The position numbers and the translations under genes are program-made. The notes beneath the pieces were generated by a model that ran no database searches, was not told the DNA's origin, and saw nothing but the letters and a program-made list of their open reading frames with translations. Source: an uncultured Panacagrimonas sp. (lineage in GTDB: Bacteria; Pseudomonadota; Gammaproteobacteria; Nevskiales; Nevskiaceae). From it: a DNA stretch of 11,223 nucleotides. Below are positions 1-7,230 of this stretch, piece by piece. Position 1 is the stretch's first letter. Every line of letters begins with the position of its first letter. The stretch is taken from the NCBI GenBank assembly GCA_946481265.1, contig CAMLNE010000114.1, positions 1 to 11,223 of the forward strand, in the 5' to 3' direction.

Positions 1-180
1 CGCCAGCAGCTGGGGCAGCGCGCTTTCGTGCTGCGGGTCCAGATGTTGGACCAGCACGAAGCCCATACCGGTATCGGGCGGCAGATGGGTCAGCAACTCC
101 GTGAACGCCTCCAGTCCACCCGCCGACGCGCCCACGCCGACGATCGGAAACGCAGTGGCCGCTGCTGCGCGCCTCCTCAT
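1..180 (-). CDS. CheB-type protein-glutamate methylesterase domain, N-terminal 60 codons (partial)
   Basis: This gene reads leftward out of the window and only its first 60 codons are present. The peptide contains FPIVGVGASAGGLEAF at residues 11-26 and GFVLVQHLDP at 40-49. These match the start of the CheB methylesterase fold, where Ser19 of GASAGG and His46 of VQHL correspond to the catalytic serine and histidine. CheB enzymes remove methyl (or amide) groups from chemoreceptor glutamates. Because the methylesterase domain starts at the very N-terminus with no receiver domain before it, this is more likely a CheB/CheR/PAS hybrid signalling protein or a stand-alone methylesterase than a classical response-regulator CheB. 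The chosen start is the ATG at 178-180, which has only a weak purine-rich stretch upstream. An in-frame GTG at 226-228 would add 16 residues. The rest of the protein, needed to decide the subtype, lies outside the window. Confidence 0.85.
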   Translation of the reverse strand, partial: MRRRAAAATAFPIVGVGASAGGLEAFTELLTHLPPDTGMGFVLVQHLDPQHESALPQLLA

Positions 181-531
181 TTTCTTTGACGGTCGTCGAT
201 GTGCGGTGGGGGGGCGACTGGTCTTCACGGTGTGATGTCCCTGAGGCGAAGCTGGAAGAGCAAGCGCGGACGGCCCCCTGGACGCTTGATCCCCGCTGAC
301 GTCGAAGGCTGCGCAGGAGAGGGCGAACAAGCGTTTATCGGAAGACTACACGACAAATCGTCCTGGCTTCCCCAGTCTGCGGCATCGGCGAGAAGGCGCC
401 AGGGCTTATGAAAGCGCGATGCGGAGAGGGCTGATTTCGATGGAATGCGCTTGAGGCTTCCGGTCGGCCGGACTTCGTCGGGGACTATGGAGGCGCGCGC
501 CTCGCCCGTACGGTTCCTGCCGTCCCGGCTC
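181..531. other. Gene-free stretch between the CheB-type and rhodanese genes
   Basis: About 350 bases between two minus-strand genes. No open frame here resembles a protein. The only structure I see is a perfect 14-base palindrome, GAGGCGCGCGCCTC, at 490-503, about 30 bases beyond the stop of the rhodanese gene. It could act as a 3' hairpin, but no T-run follows it on the minus strand. The promoter of the CheB-type gene should lie in the left half, but I could not pick out a convincing -35/-10 pair. Confidence 0.4.
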
Positions 532-1581
532 CTAGCCCGCTTCGTCGAGCCCCGGTGACAGCAGATAGGCTTCATAGCCCTTGTGCGTGAGCACGAAGGC
601 GGCCACAGAGCTTCGCCGCCCGGTATCGCAGATACAGACAAGCCCCTTGTCCACCGGAAGTTGGGCCAGGCGCATGCGCAGCATGTACAGCGGAATATTG
701 AGGGCGCCCGCGATGCTGCGGTTCTGGAACTCGCTGGGCAGACGCACGTCCAGGTAGCGCCAGCGCCCGCTTTCGACCATCGCGTCCGCCTCCGCGCGCG
801 AGACGCGGCGCGTGAGCGGCTCGGTGAGCAGCTTGCGGAAATCCTCCTTTGCCAGCCGCATGAGGGCGCCGCGAGTGAGCATCGTCACGGTGGCGTTGCG
901 CGGCCCATCCGAGATCAGGGCCTCTTCGCCGAAACACGAGCCCGCTTCGAGTTCGGCGAGACGAACGGCCTTCTGCCCCGGCTGCTCCCGCGTGACGATG
1001 CAGCGGCCTTCGGTGATCACATAGAAGTAGTCGCCGGCTTCGCCCTGGCTGACGATGATCTGGCCGGGCACGGCCTCGAGGCGCTCCATCCGCAGGAAGA
1101 TGGCCTGCAGGTTGGCCGGCGGCACCATCTGGAAAGCGTGCGTCTGCAGCAGGCGGGTCATCCAGTCGTCGGCATCGCAGGCCGTCCGCGAGTCCAGCTC
1201 GCCCACCTGCAAGGCGTCCGCCTGGTCCTGCGTGAGCATCACGTCCAGCAGGTGGCTGTCGACCGCGATGCAGCGCACGTCGGTGATGCAATATGCATCG
1301 GCGTTGCGCGGCGAGTGGTGCGGAATGCGGTGCTGGGCTTCGACGCTCTCGCCGACGATCAGGCTGATCGGTCGCCCGGATGCGTCGCGGATCTCGATCT
1401 GCCCCTCGAGCAGGTAGAGAGCACGCTTGGCTGGTTGCCCGATCCGGAACAGGTGCTCGCCGGCCTTGAGGTCGACCAGGGTCGCGTTGCGAGCCAGGTC
1501 GCGCCGGCTTTCCCGGCGCAGCGCCCCCATTGGAATCAGCTTGCCGAGAAGTTCGGGAGTAAGGGTGGGAGCAGGGGTCAT
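532..1581 (-). CDS. Double cyclic-nucleotide-binding-like protein with C-terminal rhodanese domain
   Basis: A cytoplasmic protein of 349 residues counted from the ATG at 1579-1581. Residues about 12-115 form a first cNMP-like beta-roll (LKAGEHLFRIG, YLLEGQIEI), but its phosphate-binding cassette is not recognisable. Residues about 147-257 form a second, canonical one, with CFGEEALISDGPRNATV around 216-232: the Gly-Glu pair and Arg228 that bind the cyclic phosphate in CRP-type domains are present. Residues about 258-345 are a rhodanese domain (YLDVRLPSEFQNRSIAGALNIP) with an active-site loop CDTGRRS whose cysteine is residue 318. No DNA-binding helix-turn-helix follows, so this is not a CRP-type activator. 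It more likely couples nucleotide sensing to sulfur or redox chemistry; the substrate is unknown. An earlier ATG at 1633-1635 would add 18 residues unlike the family. I prefer the downstream start, though neither has a strong ribosome site. It is transcribed divergently from the DksA-type gene. Confidence 0.85.
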   Translation of the reverse strand: MTPAPTLTPELLGKLIPMGALRRESRRDLARNATLVDLKAGEHLFRIGQPAKRALYLLEGQIEIRDASGRPISLIVGESVEAQHRIPHHSPRNADAYCITDVRCIAVDSHLLDVMLTQDQADALQVGELDSRTACDADDWMTRLLQTHAFQMVPPANLQAIFLRMERLEAVPGQIIVSQGEAGDYFYVITEGRCIVTREQPGQKAVRLAELEAGSCFGEEALISDGPRNATVTMLTRGALMRLAKEDFRKLLTEPLTRRVSRAEADAMVESGRWRYLDVRLPSEFQNRSIAGALNIPLYMLRMRLAQLPVDKGLVCICDTGRRSSVAAFVLTHKGYEAYLLSPGLDEAG

Positions 1582-1759
1582 GCAGTTGCTCTGGTAGCCG
1601 ACGACTTGTGCCAGAATCCCGTATTCGCCAACCATCTGAAAGGTGGCGGCCTTTGTCAGGAACGATACACCAGCGTGCGGTCCGGACGAAATTGTTGGGA
1701 GAAGCTGGCACGAAGCCAGCAGAATCGCTATCGATCACGAGCAACTTCGGAGATACGCC
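1582..1759. promoter_or_regulatory. Divergent promoter region, cNMP/rhodanese gene versus DksA-type gene
   Basis: This 178-base gap must hold the promoters of both divergent genes. On the plus strand GCTGGC (1704-1709) and GCCAGC (1715-1720) can form a 6-bp hairpin with loop ACGAA about 40 bases before the dksA-like start, possibly in its leader. A CGGAG purine run lies 8-9 bases before the ATG at 1760 and is a plausible ribosome site. I could not identify reliable -35/-10 boxes in this GC-rich DNA. Confidence 0.4.
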
Positions 1760-2596
1760 ATGGCCAAGAGCAAGCCGAAAAAGAAGGCCGCGCCCGCGGC
1801 AAAACGCCCGACCGGTAACAAGCCTGCTGCGAAGAAGACAGTAGCCAGCAAGCCGAAGTCGCCGGCCGGGAAGACGGTTGCCGCGAAGAAGGCGCCCGCC
1901 AAGAAGGCTGCCCCCGTGAAGGCCAAGGCCAAGGCCAAGCCAGCGCCGAAGCCGGTCAAGCCGAAGAAGGCGCCCGCCAAGGCCGCCAAGGCGGCGGCGA
2001 AGCCGGCGGCTCCGGCGAAGCCGGCGGCTCCGGCGAAGAAGTCGGCGACGCCGGCCGCCAGCGCGCCGAAGCGACCGGTTGCCGTCAGCCATCGCCCCCA
2101 GGCCGGCGCCGTGGCAGTACAACCGCGCCCGGCCAAGGCGAGCACACCGACCCGTGCGCGGCCGTCCGATGGGCTGGCCAACGGCGCGATGCCCACCGAG
2201 GAGCAGATCCGGCGATCCCCGGAATCGGCCTACATGAATGACAGCCAGCTCGCGTTCTTCCAGGAGCGCCTGCTCCAGATGCGCGACGAAGTCCTGGTCC
2301 GTGAGCTTGACGTCAAGGAGCGTCTCCATCAGCGCGAGGTCTTCGCCGACCCGGCCGATCGTGCCAGCGCGGAGGAAGAGCACTGGCTCGACCTGCGGCT
2401 GCGCGAGCGCGAGTCGCTGCTGCTCAAGAAGATCGACGATGCCCTGCGCCGGATCCGCGACCGCGAATACGGCTATTGCGAAAAGACCGGTGAGCCGATC
2501 GGCATCGCGCGCCTGCTGGCCCGGCCGACCGCCACGGTCTGCGTCGACATCAAGGGGCAGGACGAGCGGGCCGAATCCCAGTACCGCGACCGCTGA
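1760..2596 (+). CDS. dksA: DksA/TraR-family RNA polymerase-binding regulator with long Ala/Lys/Pro-rich N-terminus
   Basis: The protein has 278 residues, starting MAKSKPKKK after a CGGAG ribosome site. The open frame extends upstream to 1643, but that part shows no protein character. Residues 1 to about 155 are low-complexity, basic and repetitive (AKKAPAKKAAP, KPAAPAKPAAPAK), resembling a histone H1-like tail that may bind nucleic acid. From residue 159 (MNDSQLAFFQERL) it matches DksA, including the coiled-coil tip DPADRAS with Asp197 and Asp200, equivalent to the E. coli tip aspartates that act in the RNA polymerase secondary channel. The zinc-finger region reads GYCEKTGEPIG and TVCVDIKG. 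Only the first cysteine of each pair survives (Cys240, Cys261) and their partners are Thr and Ile, so a four-cysteine zinc site is impossible. CxxTGEPIG variants are common in DksA of some proteobacteria. It probably tunes ppGpp-dependent transcription; the role of the tail is unknown. Confidence 0.85.
   Translation: MAKSKPKKKAAPAAKRPTGNKPAAKKTVASKPKSPAGKTVAAKKAPAKKAAPVKAKAKAKPAPKPVKPKKAPAKAAKAAAKPAAPAKPAAPAKKSATPAASAPKRPVAVSHRPQAGAVAVQPRPAKASTPTRARPSDGLANGAMPTEEQIRRSPESAYMNDSQLAFFQERLLQMRDEVLVRELDVKERLHQREVFADPADRASAEEEHWLDLRLRERESLLLKKIDDALRRIRDREYGYCEKTGEPIGIARLLARPTATVCVDIKGQDERAESQYRDR
1997..2038 (+). repeat. 18-base tandem repeat inside the DksA-type tail
   Basis: The unit GCGAAGCCGGCGGCTCCG occurs twice in perfect tandem (1997-2014 and 2015-2032), followed by the first 6 bases of a third copy. 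It keeps the reading frame and encodes a repeated Ala-Lys-Pro-Ala-Ala-Pro block. Such in-frame repeats can gain or lose units by slippage, so tail length may vary between strains. Confidence 0.8.
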
Positions 2597-2651
2597 TCCT
2601 GGCGGCAGGAAAACGCCACGACCGGCCGGTCCCATCGCTGCAACCGATTTG

Positions 2652-4088
2652 ATGGAATTCAGGATCAGCACCGCGAGGACCGGCCGGCTCGAAGAGGAAC
2701 GACTGGCGCAGAAGGCCTGGATTCCCAGGCGGCCTGCCGCCGCACCGGCCATCGAGGCGCTCCTGGGCCGGGAATTCATCGAGCCGCAGGCGGCACGCGA
2801 CATGGAGGCGCTGGAACTGGGGCGCATCATCGGGTTCGCGAGATCGGTGGTCCCCTGGTATCGGGATAGCGAGCACTGGCGCGCATGCGCGCCCCCCCTG
2901 GAAGGGCGGATCGACCGCGACGTCCTTTCGACGCTGCCGGTGCTGGACAAGACGCAGCTGCGCGAACACTTCGAGGCGCTCAACGCCCGGCAGCTGCCCA
3001 GGGGCGAAAGCTTCTGCTACGAGACGAAATCCTCGGGCACGACCGGCACGCCCGTGCGCGTGCGGTTCGGCCAGGAGGCGGGAATGGCGTTCGGCCTGCT
3101 GTCGCAGCGCCTGCACCGCTGGGCGCGCTTCGATCCGCGACTGGCCCTGGCCGTCATCCGCCTGCCGCGCGATCTGCAAACGAAGGCGGACGGCTCCCGG
3201 CTTTCGGACAAGGAAGTGCAGCGCAGCGGCGGCTGGATGTACGTGAGCAACTTCTTCCACACCGGACCGCAGATCTCCATCACGCGCAGCAGTCCGGTGG
3301 AATTCCAGCTCGAATGGCTGCGCACCGAGCGCCCGGGCTACCTGATGACCTTCCCTGGGACGCTCGAGACGCTGGTGTATGCGGCGCAGGGCAGCCCGGT
3401 CGACAGCCTGCGCGGGCTGCGCGCCATCAGCGCGACGCTCACCGAGGCCACGCGCCAGCAGATCGAATCGGCCACACAGCTCACGGTGCAGCAGCCTTAC
3501 GGCCTCAACGAGATCGGCATGGTCGCGAGCCGCTGCTCGGCCGGGCGCTACCACGTCAATGCGGAGCACTGTGTCGTGGAAGTGGTGGATGCGGACAATC
3601 GGCCCTGCGAGCCGGGCACGTTCGGGCGGCTGCTGGTCACGGCCCTGACCAACGTGGTGATGCCGCTGATCCGCTACGACACGGGCGACATGGCCGAGGC
3701 CGTATCCGGCGAGTGCCCCTGCGGGCGCACGCTGCCGGCCTTTGGCCGGGTGCTCGGGCGCTACCGCGCCATGCGCTACACGCCTGAAGGCACGTCGCGC
3801 CGCATGAACCTGCTGTTCGACACGCTGCAGGCGCTGCCGCTGGGTGTCCTCGCCGATCTGCGCGAATACCAGCTGCACCAGTACCGCGACGGCCGCTTCG
3901 AGATGCGCCTGAATACCCGGGGCGAACCGGATGCCGCGCTCGTCGACGCATTGCGCGAGGCCTGGGACGCAGGGGCAGGGGATGCGCGCCTCGACATCCT
4001 GCGCGTGGAGGAGATCGCGGGACCCGCGGCGGGCAAGGCGCAGGACTTCACCTCGGACTTCTTCCCCTCGATCCACGAGGGCGCGTGA
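2652..4088 (+). CDS. Adenylate-forming ligase, phenylacetate-CoA ligase/CapK type
   Basis: A 478-residue cytoplasmic enzyme of the ANL superfamily that should activate a carboxylic acid as an acyl-AMP, with transfer to CoA or another acceptor. The phosphate-binding loop SSGTTGTPVRVRF starts at Ser127. QPYGLNEIG, with Tyr283-Glu287, is the adenine/Mg motif. RYDTGD at 341-346 contains the ribose-binding Asp. CPCGRTLPAFGRVLGR, which follows, is typical of the PaaK/CapK branch. Length and motif order fit that branch, so the gene looks intact. The acid is not predictable: CapK-like members occur beside polysaccharide and secondary-metabolite genes as well as in phenylacetate breakdown, and no other paa genes are visible here. 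The ATG at 2652 is the first sensible start, with a poor ribosome site. Only 55 bases separate it from the DksA-type stop, so read-through from that gene is likely. It converges on the methyltransferase/sulfotransferase pair. Confidence 0.8.
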   Translation: MEFRISTARTGRLEEERLAQKAWIPRRPAAAPAIEALLGREFIEPQAARDMEALELGRIIGFARSVVPWYRDSEHWRACAPPLEGRIDRDVLSTLPVLDKTQLREHFEALNARQLPRGESFCYETKSSGTTGTPVRVRFGQEAGMAFGLLSQRLHRWARFDPRLALAVIRLPRDLQTKADGSRLSDKEVQRSGGWMYVSNFFHTGPQISITRSSPVEFQLEWLRTERPGYLMTFPGTLETLVYAAQGSPVDSLRGLRAISATLTEATRQQIESATQLTVQQPYGLNEIGMVASRCSAGRYHVNAEHCVVEVVDADNRPCEPGTFGRLLVTALTNVVMPLIRYDTGDMAEAVSGECPCGRTLPAFGRVLGRYRAMRYTPEGTSRRMNLLFDTLQALPLGVLADLREYQLHQYRDGRFEMRLNTRGEPDAALVDALREAWDAGAGDARLDILRVEEIAGPAAGKAQDFTSDFFPSIHEGA

Positions 4089-4164
4089 CGCCGCGCGTCC
4101 GGGCCTGCATAAGGAATCGAACATCCTTGGCCACGAGCTGAGGCTGCCCATCCGCAGCCGGAGC

Positions 4165-4188
4165 CGCCTGGCGACGTTTCCCCAGGCG
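4165..4188. terminator. Possible bidirectional stem-loop between convergent genes
   Basis: CGCCTGG (4165-4171) pairs perfectly with CCAGGCG (4182-4188) around a 10-base loop. It lies in the 101-base gap between the convergent ligase and methyltransferase stops, touching the methyltransferase stop codon. There is no T-run on either strand, so it is at best a weak or Rho-assisted terminator. A smaller hairpin, AAGGA/TCCTT, lies nearer the ligase. Confidence 0.35.
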
Positions 4189-4189
4189 C

Positions 4190-5011
4190 TCAGGCGCGCC
4201 GCACCGTCACGACGGGACAGCACTCGCCATACGCATAGTCCGGATGCGCGATGGCGTGCACCTGCAGTTCCGGGATGGCGTCGACCATCTCGACAAGACC
4301 CGATTCATCGGTGAGGTGATATTCGGCCGTGCTGCCGCTGTGCACGTGCAGCCTGTCGACGTGTTCCGGATTCCAGGCCAGCTGATCGACCAGGAACCTG
4401 CCGTCATCACTCATGGCGTGGATCCGTGCCACGACGTCCCGGGGCCGCACGCCGGCCGCCGCACTTTCCTGCAGGGCACCCCACAACCGCAGCTTGAGCT
4501 GATCCAGCGAAGCGACGCGGCGTCCGTGCAGGTCCGCGACGATCGCTTCCAGGCTACCCGTCCTGCCCATGGGCGCGAACAGGCGCACCGCGAACACGCC
4601 GTGCGGCGACAGTACGCGGGCGACCTCCCGCAGCAGCCGGTGCTGATCGGCGATGGACAGCAGCCCGAATCCGCCGTCGCACAGGATGATGTCCCGGGAG
4701 GCACGCGGAAACGGCATGTCGGTCCATGAGCCCACGCGGGCCAGGTCCGCCGGCCCCGGCCAGACAGCCTCGATCATGTCCACCGAGCTGTCGAGCGCCG
4801 CGAGTCGTGTACCGGGCGGCCAGTGCAGCCCGCTGCAGAGCTCCGGCGTGACGCCCAGTATCAACGCGCGCGGCGCGCCCAGCCCATCTTCCTGCCAGGC
4901 CGCGATGGCCTGCTCGAACAAGACCAGGTCCGGCGCGGCCGGACGAAGCGGCGGACCCACGAGGCTCCACGAGCGGGCGACACCTGACCAGTGACTGTTC
5001 CGGTCGTTCAC
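4190..5011 (-). CDS. Class I SAM-dependent methyltransferase, translationally coupled to the sulfotransferase
   Basis: A soluble protein of 273 residues from a GTG start at 5009-5011. Seen in the sequence: a Rossmann-type glycine-poor motif I, ALILGVTPELC, at about 49-59; the following acidic strand LAALDSSVDMIEAVW, with Asp74 for the SAM ribose; SWTDMPFP at 95-102; the post-motif strand DIILCDGGFGLLS; and REVARVLSPHGVFAVRLF, the usual sequence of methyltransferases that act on small molecules. The acceptor is unknown. The start is set by the GTGA overlap with the upstream sulfotransferase stop (4 shared bases). The open frame continues far upstream, but that part is antisense-like shadow inside the sulfotransferase gene. 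The overlap means the two proteins are made from one mRNA in linked amounts, so they probably act on the same product. Motif I lacks the standard GxGxG, which lowers certainty about activity but not about the fold. Confidence 0.75.
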   Translation of the reverse strand: MNDRNSHWSGVARSWSLVGPPLRPAAPDLVLFEQAIAAWQEDGLGAPRALILGVTPELCSGLHWPPGTRLAALDSSVDMIEAVWPGPADLARVGSWTDMPFPRASRDIILCDGGFGLLSIADQHRLLREVARVLSPHGVFAVRLFAPMGRTGSLEAIVADLHGRRVASLDQLKLRLWGALQESAAAGVRPRDVVARIHAMSDDGRFLVDQLAWNPEHVDRLHVHSGSTAEYHLTDESGLVEMVDAIPELQVHAIAHPDYAYGECCPVVTVRRA

Positions 5012-5931
5012 CGGTAGCGCGCCATCTGCGGAAATTCCGCGAGGCTGCGGTCGAAGCGTTCCTGGAAGGCGGCAAGTTGCGCTTCGCTCAGCGTCCGACG
5101 GCCGTCGCCGATCTCGCCGCGGCGAATGAACTGGTCGGCATTCCTGACCAGGTACGGCGCCGTCTTTTCCCTGCCGGCGAAATGCGCGTTGCGCGGCCCC
5201 AGCTGCTGCTCGTGCTCCTTCATGCTGCTGAAGTTGGACTGGCTGCGCGTCCGTTCGAGCACCTGTGCGTTGACGTCGATTCCGCAGAAGCGCGCCATCT
5301 CCAGCACCGTCTCGTCGAAGCGCGTCTTCAGATCCTCGTAATGCAGGTAGTGGATCGGAAGCCCGTGCCGGTTCTCGAGCCAGGGGCGCAGGTGGTCGAA
5401 CCAGTTGTATTCGGTGTTGTGCAGGAAGTCGTCGAAGTGCTGATCGAATGTTCCCGTGTAGCGCTTGAAATTGCACCGGTGGTGATACAGCGAAACGCAC
5501 ACGTCCCGGCCGTCACGCAGCACGAACAGGATGCGGCCCCGGTGACCCTTTCCGAAGCGGCGGTAGTCGTCGTGGGATTTCAGGATGCGGGGCGCGGGCG
5601 TGACGGCCGGTTCGACTTCCCGCACGGCCGCGTACCAGACCCAGGGGGAGATATCGAACAGGTGGTCGAAGCTCATGTCCCCATCCGTTGTCAGCTGGTA
5701 GAGGATGATCTGCGCCCAGGTCGTGCCTGATTTGGAGAACGTGGAGACGTAGATATCGGAGTCGGCATGGCCGAAGCGTGCCGTGTAGAGCCGATAGCGA
5801 TATTCGAATTCGAGGTCGCGCAGCGGCTTGAAAGGCAGCAGGCGCGCCAGCGCGCGCGTCAGGGCGTGGCCGGCCTCCAGTCTGCGGATATGCGCTGCAT
5901 CTCGGACGACGACAATGGAGGGGTGGGACAT
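5008..5931 (-). CDS. PAPS-dependent sulfotransferase (Sulfotransfer_1 family)
   Basis: A 307-residue cytosolic-type sulfotransferase that should move sulfate from PAPS to a hydroxyl or amine of a small molecule. The PAPS 5'-phosphosulfate loop TFSKSGTTW is at residues 64-72, with Lys67. The probable catalytic base is His120 in ILKSHD. The 3'-phosphate motif VLRDGRDVCVSLYHH (137-151) contains the expected Arg and Ser147. Near the C-terminus RRGEIGDGR (270-278) matches the family's RKGxxGDW signature, with the final Trp replaced by Gly. All key parts are present, so it appears functional. No signal peptide is seen. The chosen start is the ATG at 5929-5931; a TTG three codons earlier is possible. 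It is the first gene of a two-gene unit with the methyltransferase. The AraC-type gene upstream on the same strand is separated by a terminator, so it probably has its own promoter. Confidence 0.9.
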   Translation of the reverse strand: MSHPSIVVVRDAAHIRRLEAGHALTRALARLLPFKPLRDLEFEYRYRLYTARFGHADSDIYVSTFSKSGTTWAQIILYQLTTDGDMSFDHLFDISPWVWYAAVREVEPAVTPAPRILKSHDDYRRFGKGHRGRILFVLRDGRDVCVSLYHHRCNFKRYTGTFDQHFDDFLHNTEYNWFDHLRPWLENRHGLPIHYLHYEDLKTRFDETVLEMARFCGIDVNAQVLERTRSQSNFSSMKEHEQQLGPRNAHFAGREKTAPYLVRNADQFIRRGEIGDGRRTLSEAQLAAFQERFDRSLAEFPQMARYR

Positions 5932-5982
5932 GCGGCGCAATCTTCTGGCACAGGGCGCCTTCGGTCAATGAAAGCCAGTTCT

Positions 5983-6013
5983 CCTTGTGCCGGCACCAAG
6001 GATTTCGGTGCCG
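5983..6013 (-). promoter_or_regulatory. Overlapping alternative hairpins in the sulfotransferase leader region
   Basis: The block TGCCGGCA (5987-5994), flanked by CCTTG and CAAGG, makes a near-perfect palindrome over 5983-6001. The segment CGGCACC (5991-5997) can instead pair with GGTGCCG (6007-6013). The two stems share bases and exclude each other. They lie about 50-80 bases before the sulfotransferase ATG. This could be an operator or an RNA switch, but GC-rich DNA yields such stems by chance. The rest of the 5932-6118 gap holds a TTGACC (5969-5964 read leftward) that might serve as a -35 box, with only a poor -10. Confidence 0.25.
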
Positions 6014-6120
6014 TGTCTTGCGGGCGAAGAAGGGAACATCCCGTCGTACCGCGATACGGCTCCGCGCTTGTCGCGCGCGTCCGCAAGTAGGCGGTTCGGC
6101 ACCGCCGACCGTCCACCCTG

Positions 6121-6147
6121 AAAACCGTCCGCACCGAAAACGGACGG
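6121..6147 (-). terminator. Rho-independent terminator of the AraC-type gene
   Basis: Read leftward, CCGTCCG (6147-6141) and CGGACGG (6131-6125) form a perfect 7-bp GC-rich stem with a 9-base loop, immediately followed by TTTT (6124-6121). It starts 26 bases after the AraC-type stop codon. This is the best terminator in the window and it separates the regulator from the sulfotransferase unit. A second stem, GGCGGT/ACCGCC at 6090-6106, lies just beyond. Confidence 0.7.
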
Positions 6148-6172
6148 AGGCCCGCGACATCGACCGCAGCTC

Positions 6173-7201
6173 TCAGTGTCGCGCCGCCTTCAGGCAGAAC
6201 GCCCTCGGCGAGACCCCCTCGCGATCGCGGAACGAGCGCGTGAAATTGGCAGGGTCGTTGAAGCCGAGCGAGTAGGCGACCTCGGTGATGCTCATCACGC
6301 CAGCGCGGAGGCGCTCGCACGCGAGCTCGTGCTGGATGCGTCCTGACAGCTCGCGGAACGTGGTGCCCTCGCGCTCCAGGTAGCGGTTGAGCGTGCGCGG
6401 CGAGATGTTGAGCAGTGCCGCCAGTTCGCCAAGAGTCGGCAGGCCCTCACTGACCTCGCGCAGGTTCATGGCAACCCAGTCGGCGAAGCGGCCCACGCGG
6501 GTGACCTGTGCCACCCGTGCACGACAACGCTCCTCCGCGACCTTGAGGGCGCTGGAATCGGCGAGGTCCAGGGGGTGGCGACGCAGGTCGGCCGCAAAGT
6601 GCAGCCGTACGCCGGGCGTGGGCTCCACACCGAACGCCACCTCCAGTCCCCGGATCTCGCGGTAGCGCCGCGCGTGCGCGGGCCGCGGAATCGAAAGGTG
6701 CATGCGGCAGGGCGGCACATGCTTTCCTGCCAGGTCCTGCACGTCGCGGAACGCCGCCATGCCGATCGCCTCGAGATGGAAGGCCAGGCATTCGCGTCCC
6801 ATCGCGACCAGCGGCGTGAAGTGCAGTTCACTGGCATCGGCCTGGCTGCGGTATCGCATGCGGAAGCTGGGCATGACCAGCCGGAAGTAGCGCGCCACGA
6901 AGCTCATCGCGCGTTCGATATCGGGGCTGCTCAGCATCCCGAAGCCGACCAGGCTGTGGGCACTCACGCTGAGCCGTTTGCCCAGGTCGAAGCCGAGGTC
7001 GGTGCGCCCGGTGAGCTCGCCCAGATGGACGACCAGCTTTTCCACCTGCGAGAGCTTCAGCGTCGCGTCCGTCTCGCTGGCCAGGCGGGTCGGCAGGCCC
7101 AGTTCGCGCAGCACCTTGATCAGGTCGACGCCATGGCCGGCCAGCACTTCGGCAAGACGCAGGTAGTAGCGCGCAGGAACGCGCAGTTCTCGGCGGCTCA
7201 T
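6173..7201 (-). CDS. AraC/XylS-family transcriptional regulator, likely controlling alkB
   Basis: A 342-residue DNA-binding regulator. The N-terminal two thirds (about 15-205) resemble the arabinose-binding-like ligand domain found in the larger AraC regulators: conserved blocks include LGFDLGKRLSVSAHSLVGFGMLSSP at about 69-93 and the segment around FHLEAIGMAAFRDV. The C-terminus has the two AraC helix-turn-helix units, PTLGELAALLNISPRTLNRYL (255-275) and ITEVAYSLGFNDPANFTRSF (305-324), ending in the usual GVSPRAF. The start at 7199-7201 is supported by AAGGTGA five to six bases upstream. It is divergent from the AlkB-rubredoxin gene, the arrangement of many AraC-type alkane or fatty-acid-responsive activators, and paired direct repeats in the shared gap look like its binding sites. 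The inducer (alkane, alkanol or fatty acid) is inferred from the neighbour only. Confidence 0.9.
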   Translation of the reverse strand: MSRRELRVPARYYLRLAEVLAGHGVDLIKVLRELGLPTRLASETDATLKLSQVEKLVVHLGELTGRTDLGFDLGKRLSVSAHSLVGFGMLSSPDIERAMSFVARYFRLVMPSFRMRYRSQADASELHFTPLVAMGRECLAFHLEAIGMAAFRDVQDLAGKHVPPCRMHLSIPRPAHARRYREIRGLEVAFGVEPTPGVRLHFAADLRRHPLDLADSSALKVAEERCRARVAQVTRVGRFADWVAMNLREVSEGLPTLGELAALLNISPRTLNRYLEREGTTFRELSGRIQHELACERLRAGVMSITEVAYSLGFNDPANFTRSFRDREGVSPRAFCLKAARH

Positions 7202-7230
7202 CGAATCACCTTACCCGGCGGGCTGTCCGA

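Noticed and set aside
572..2983. An 803-codon minus-strand open frame crossing the rhodanese, DksA-type and ligase genes
   Set aside because: It is antisense or out of frame to three well-supported genes. Its translation is Arg/Gly/Leu-rich low complexity, typical of shadows in high-GC DNA.
2550..4223. A 557-codon minus-strand frame opposite the adenylating ligase
   Set aside because: The plus strand has all ligase motifs in order. The minus frame shows no family motif and is kept open by GC-rich codon bias.
4190..5500. A 436-codon version of the methyltransferase starting inside the sulfotransferase
   Set aside because: The first 163 codons are an alternate frame of the sulfotransferase gene. 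Methyltransferase-like sequence begins only near the GTG at 5011.
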